Shown here one piece after another: positions 60,201 through 64,000 of a DNA stretch of 64,000 nt. The notes beneath the pieces were generated by a model. That model was not told the DNA's origin. It was given only the letters and a program-made list of their open reading frames with translations, and searched no databases. The position numbers and the translations under genes were made by a program. The stretch comes from Rhytidiadelphus loreus (Eukaryota > Streptophyta > Bryopsida > Hypnales > Hylocomiaceae): positions 24,180,001-24,244,000 of the forward strand of contig OX344764.1 in NCBI GenBank assembly GCA_947034895.1, given 5' to 3'. Within the stretch, counting starts at the first letter, position 1, and the number at the start of each line of letters is the position of its first letter.

Positions 60201-62210
60201 TTTACCCTCCAAACCCCCAAAGGAACTTTTAAGTGCCCAAAGTTTTTTTGAGGGGTGATGGAGTTGTGACACACATTCACACACTAAAAAATAAATTTTA
60301 AATTAAAAAAAAAATGTGTTTTCAAAGTCTCCTACTCCAAAACCTGCAAGAGGATTATTGAGATGGCCAAGTCGAGGAAACAAACAAATAATAGATTTTT
60401 TAATTTTTAATTTTTAATTTTGAGAGTACAAAACTCCAGACTCCATAAGGGGTCCTTCAATAATGAAATGGGATTTTAAGGGGTTACAAAATTGTAATAA
60501 AGCAAAAATAAATAAAAATAAAATCTTTTAATTATTCTTTTTTTTAGAGTCCCAAATCCAAATCCCCACAAGGGATTTCTTGATACTGAAAGGATATTTT
60601 GGGGTGATTAAATTGTAGAAAAAATTGCAATAAATATATATATTTAATTTTTTTTCAAATTTTTTTCAAATTTTTATTTAGTTCAAATCTTTTGAGAATC
60701 CTAAATTTTCAACCCCACAAGAGGTCTCTTTGTACCAAGAAGAGTTTCTTGGGGTGACAAAGTCCCGAAAAAAAAACTTAAGAAAAAAAGATTTTTTCTT
60801 TTTTCAAATTTAATTTTTAATAAAATGAAAGTCTTAAATCCCAAACCTCGCCAAGGGTCTCTTTGTACCAAGAGGTGACAAAGTCGTAAAAATAAAATAA
60901 AATAAAATTTTAAATAAATAAATAAAATAAAATAAAAATTTAGTTGAAAGTCTCAAACTTCTAAATCCAACCAGAAAACTCTGTACTTAGAGGATTTTTT
61001 GAGGTGGCAAAGTTGCCAAAAAAAATTGAAAAAAAATAAAAATTTGGTTGAAAAATCCAAACTCCAAAGCCTGCCAAGGGTCTCTTTGTACCGAGAGGGT
61101 TTTGGGGTGTGTGACGAAGTTGCAAAAGAAGTTCAATAATTTTCAATAATTAAGTGTTTTTTTTATTATTTTCCCCTGAAATTCCCAATCCCCAAACTCC
61201 GTAAGGAGTTTCTCAGTACCAAGAGATTCTTTATAGGGTTTGAGGTTTGAAACTTTCAACCCAAAATGAGTTTATTTTTGTTTTCTTTCTAATTTTTTGT
61301 TGCGGTTTTGTTACCCTCCAAAATTCCTCTGAATACAAAAAGACCTCAGTATGGTTTGGGATTTGGGACTTTCAACCAAAATTTAAAAATTAAAAAAAAA
61401 ACTAATTTAATTTATTTTTTTAATTCAAATTTGTCACCTCAAAAGAATCCTCTCAGTACAGAAAAATGCCTTATGTGGGATTTGGAGTTTGGGACTTTTA
61501 CAAAAAAAATAAAAAAATATATCAACATTTTTCTTTTAATCTTTTAATTTTTTTGGAACTTTCAAGAGTTTGATGTTTGAAACTTTCAACAACAAAAAAA
61601 AACATCAATTATTATTATTATTATTATTATTATTTAATTTGAGAGTCCCAAGACCTAATATACGCAAAGGATATCTTGGTACCAAAAAGAGTATTGGGGG
61701 TGCCAAAGTTGAAGAAAAATTAATTATTATATATATATATTTTTTTATTTTTTTATTTTTTTATTTTTTTATTTATTTTCTTTTTCTTTTTTAATAATTT
61801 TAATAATTTCAAATTCTTTTTTGAGAGTGACAAATCTGAAAGCCTCCAATAGTTCCTTCGGAACCAAGACAAGTTTGTAGTGGTAATGAAGTCAGGAAAA
61901 AAATTGAAAAAAAAATTATTTTTTAATTTTTCTAAGTCCCACACTTTGAAATCCCCAAGGGAACTTTTGGTACCAAGAGGGTTTTCTAGATGTGACAAAG
62001 TCATCGAAAAAAAATTGAAAAAATAAAAATAAAAATTTTGAGAGCTTCAAATCCAAGCGACCACTAGATATCAAGACGGGTTTTTAGGGGGTGATGGAGT
62101 TGTGAAATAATAATAATATCAATATTAATAAAAATAATAGAATTTTTTCTTAAAAGGATTTTGAATTTTTTTGAGAGTTTTAAACCCCGGACCTTTCAAA
62201 GAATCTCTTG
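60200..62210. repeat. Degenerate tandem repeat field, ~100-130-bp units
   Basis: A phrase of the form CAAAcCCCACAAGGGaCTCTTTGTACCAAGAGg..TTTTGGGGTGACAAAGTTG, each followed by an A-rich or AT-rich spacer, recurs many times in both orientations (for example near 60340, 60560, 60710, 60840, 61070, 61340, 61450, 61660, 61840, 61950). Copies are strongly diverged. No protein-coding frame is conserved across them. An ATT microsatellite lies at about 61608-61634. Confidence 0.65.
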
Positions 62211-62579
62211 ATATATATGATATTCCTTATTGTATTTTGTTATCAAGAATCTTCCATTTCCATAATTTTTTTCAAGATCAGCCTTCAAAACACCCTCATC
62301 CTAATCCACGGTAATAGGTCCTAATCCAACAAAAAGAAAACCCAAAATTTTAAAATTGGAGGCTCACAAGCTCATGGCTCTTGGGTTCACACTCCAAGCC
62401 ACAAAATAGCACCCTCGGATTTATATCAAGACATTGAAAAAGAGTAACTCAAAGTAGAATGAAATTTTCAAATTTTAAGAATGGAGATTACAAAGATTAA
62501 AAGATATAGCACTATTGTTCACAAACAAACTATAGAGACGAAAAAAGGTGGTATTTGTCATTGTACCCAAACAAACACC

Positions 62580-63050
62580 CCATCCAACATTGACAAACAA
62601 CCTTGATTTAAACAATCCTGCCTTAAACCCGACTAGGGTTTTGGAGTTGCTAGCCCCTATTTTTAGTCACAATTTTTTTTTTTTTTTTTTTTTTCAAATT
62701 TTTTTGGGTACCAAAAACAAGGGTACCACCAGGTAGTCCGAAAACCTCAGTCGGATCCGATGGGGATTTTCAAGCTACTAAACAGACCCCCTATTTTTGA
62801 TTAAAAAATAAATAAAAAATACTTTCTTTTTCAATTTTTTTTGGGTACCAAAAGCTTGGGTACCACCCAGTAGTCCAAAAACCTCAGTTGGACCCAACTA
62901 TTGTTTTGGAGCTACTAGTCAAATTTCCTATTTTCAGTTAAGTTTTTTATTTATTAAAAATAACAATTTTGAGCACAAAAAACAGGGGTACAATTAGACA
63001 CTCCAAAAACCTCAATCGAACTCAGTTGAGGTCTTGTAGGCATAGTTGCT
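62580..63050. repeat. ~130-bp tandem repeats, three to four copies
   Basis: The phrase TTTTTGGGTACCAAAA..GGGTACCACC..AGTCC.AAAACCTCAGT.GGA is seen at about 62699, 62838 and, more diverged, 62965. A partial copy precedes them at about 62620. The unit ends in CTATTTTTAGTTAA-like sequence. A T22 run lies at about 62672-62694. Confidence 0.7.
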
Positions 63051-64000
63051 ATTATGTGAGCTTAGAATCTTGAGCCTAGGAGCCTAGACTCCTATGCTAT
63101 AGGATGTTTATATTATAGGTGTATATATTGTAGGTACTTATATTATAAGCACTATAAGAAGGATTTTTATTCCTTTCTTAAAATACAACCCCAAGCTAGG
63201 ATTTGAATGCTAGAAGGTGAATTTACAACAATTTGGAATAAATATAATTCTAAAAATCCGCTAATTGCAAGGTTAAAGTTTACAAATACTCCAAACACAT
63301 ATCAATAGTATAAAGATTGAGAATTGCTTATCAATTGGTATGGATCTTCCTATATATGCTTCAATTAGCTTTCTCTCCAATAGGTTCCTCTTTGGTATGC
63401 TCTTGTTCCTTTCTTTCAGTGGTAATATTAATTTGCTCCAGAAATCTCCTATTCTTGCTTTGACACTCCATCTTTATGCTTTCCGATTGTTGACAAAATT
63501 GACACTTCTTTATTTTCTCCTTAAATTCGTCTTTATCCATTTTTCTATTATTTTCAATTATTTATTTTTATTTTTATTTAAAAGATTATAATATTGCTCA
63601 ATTTTACAATCGGTTTTATTATACAATAACCACTCAAAGATTCTCGATCGGTAACAGAATGCGCCAATCTCCCGATTGATGACAGATATAACACTCACTT
63701 TCAACTAATTTGCATAATGCACTCTGATTAATTCTCTATTTACTTCCAGTATGGCTTAATCTTCCAATCGCTCATTCCCATCAATAATAAATTTTCCTAT
63801 CGGTAATTCACTCTTTCAGTTATACATCCATACAACACAATTGATTTTTACAGTAATTTTCACAACCAATTTTCTTAATAACAAATCCACACAATCTCAT
63901 ACACAATTCACAGTTTATACAATTGATTCTTCAATAATCATATACACAAAATTCACACACATCCAAACTTCATTTAATTTCCAATCGATAGAACTACACT
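63050..64000. other. AT-rich DNA to the window end, no gene seen
   Basis: An 83-codon open frame at 63340-63591 is hydrophobic, low in complexity and matches nothing I recognise. Several ATCGGT or GATCGGTAA words recur between 63610 and 63810 without a clear period. Confidence 0.45.

Overview
This window is nuclear DNA from a plant. Three intact, intron-containing genes encode families with clear land-plant relatives: a SAC-domain phosphoinositide phosphatase, a RING-variant (RINGv) membrane ubiquitin ligase and a phage-type organellar RNA polymerase. Introns are mostly 80-900 bp with GT-AG ends. Intergenic DNA is very AT-rich and full of miniature transposons. This fits a compact to mid-sized plant genome. 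A bryophyte such as a moss is my best guess, from short introns, AT-richness and a Tet-like gene not expected in flowering plants, but the sequence alone does not prove it. I joined exons by hand from splice consensus, reading frame and family similarity. All three gene models stay in frame from ATG to stop.

Layout. 1-1.25 kb: AT-rich DNA without a gene. 1.58-7.49 kb (minus): SAC phosphatase, 17 exons, 877 aa. 8.2-12.1 kb: gene-poor AT-rich DNA with an old tandem duplication. 12.1-15.7 kb (minus): RINGv E3 ligase, 7 exons, 374 aa. 16.0-24.3 kb: transposon-rich; holds a 3-kb foldback with a perfect 155-bp GC/purine-pyrimidine palindrome at its centre, a 47-bp inverted pair 5.9 kb apart, and a 132-bp CACTA-type hairpin. 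25.1-35.3 kb (plus): RPOT RNA polymerase, 20 exons, 1023 aa. 36.3-39.0 kb: no gene. 39.0-59 kb: a mobile-element island. It holds CACTA-type ends, a broken DUF229 gene carrying two MULE-like MITEs, a 13-copy 92-bp tandem array, a Tet/JBP-like 2OG-Fe(II) dioxygenase gene just behind that array, a captured casein kinase 2 alpha fragment, and a decayed CACTA (TNP2-type) transposase with Transposase_21, DUF4218 and DUF4216 parts. 59-64 kb: a MITE and a long field of degenerate tandem repeats.

The three housekeeping genes are unrelated in function: endomembrane phosphoinositide turnover, membrane protein ubiquitination and organelle transcription. The part most worth study is 39-59 kb. There a candidate methylpyrimidine oxidase of the family that travels with transposons in basidiomycete fungi sits beside a hairpin-forming satellite and a gene-capturing CACTA element.
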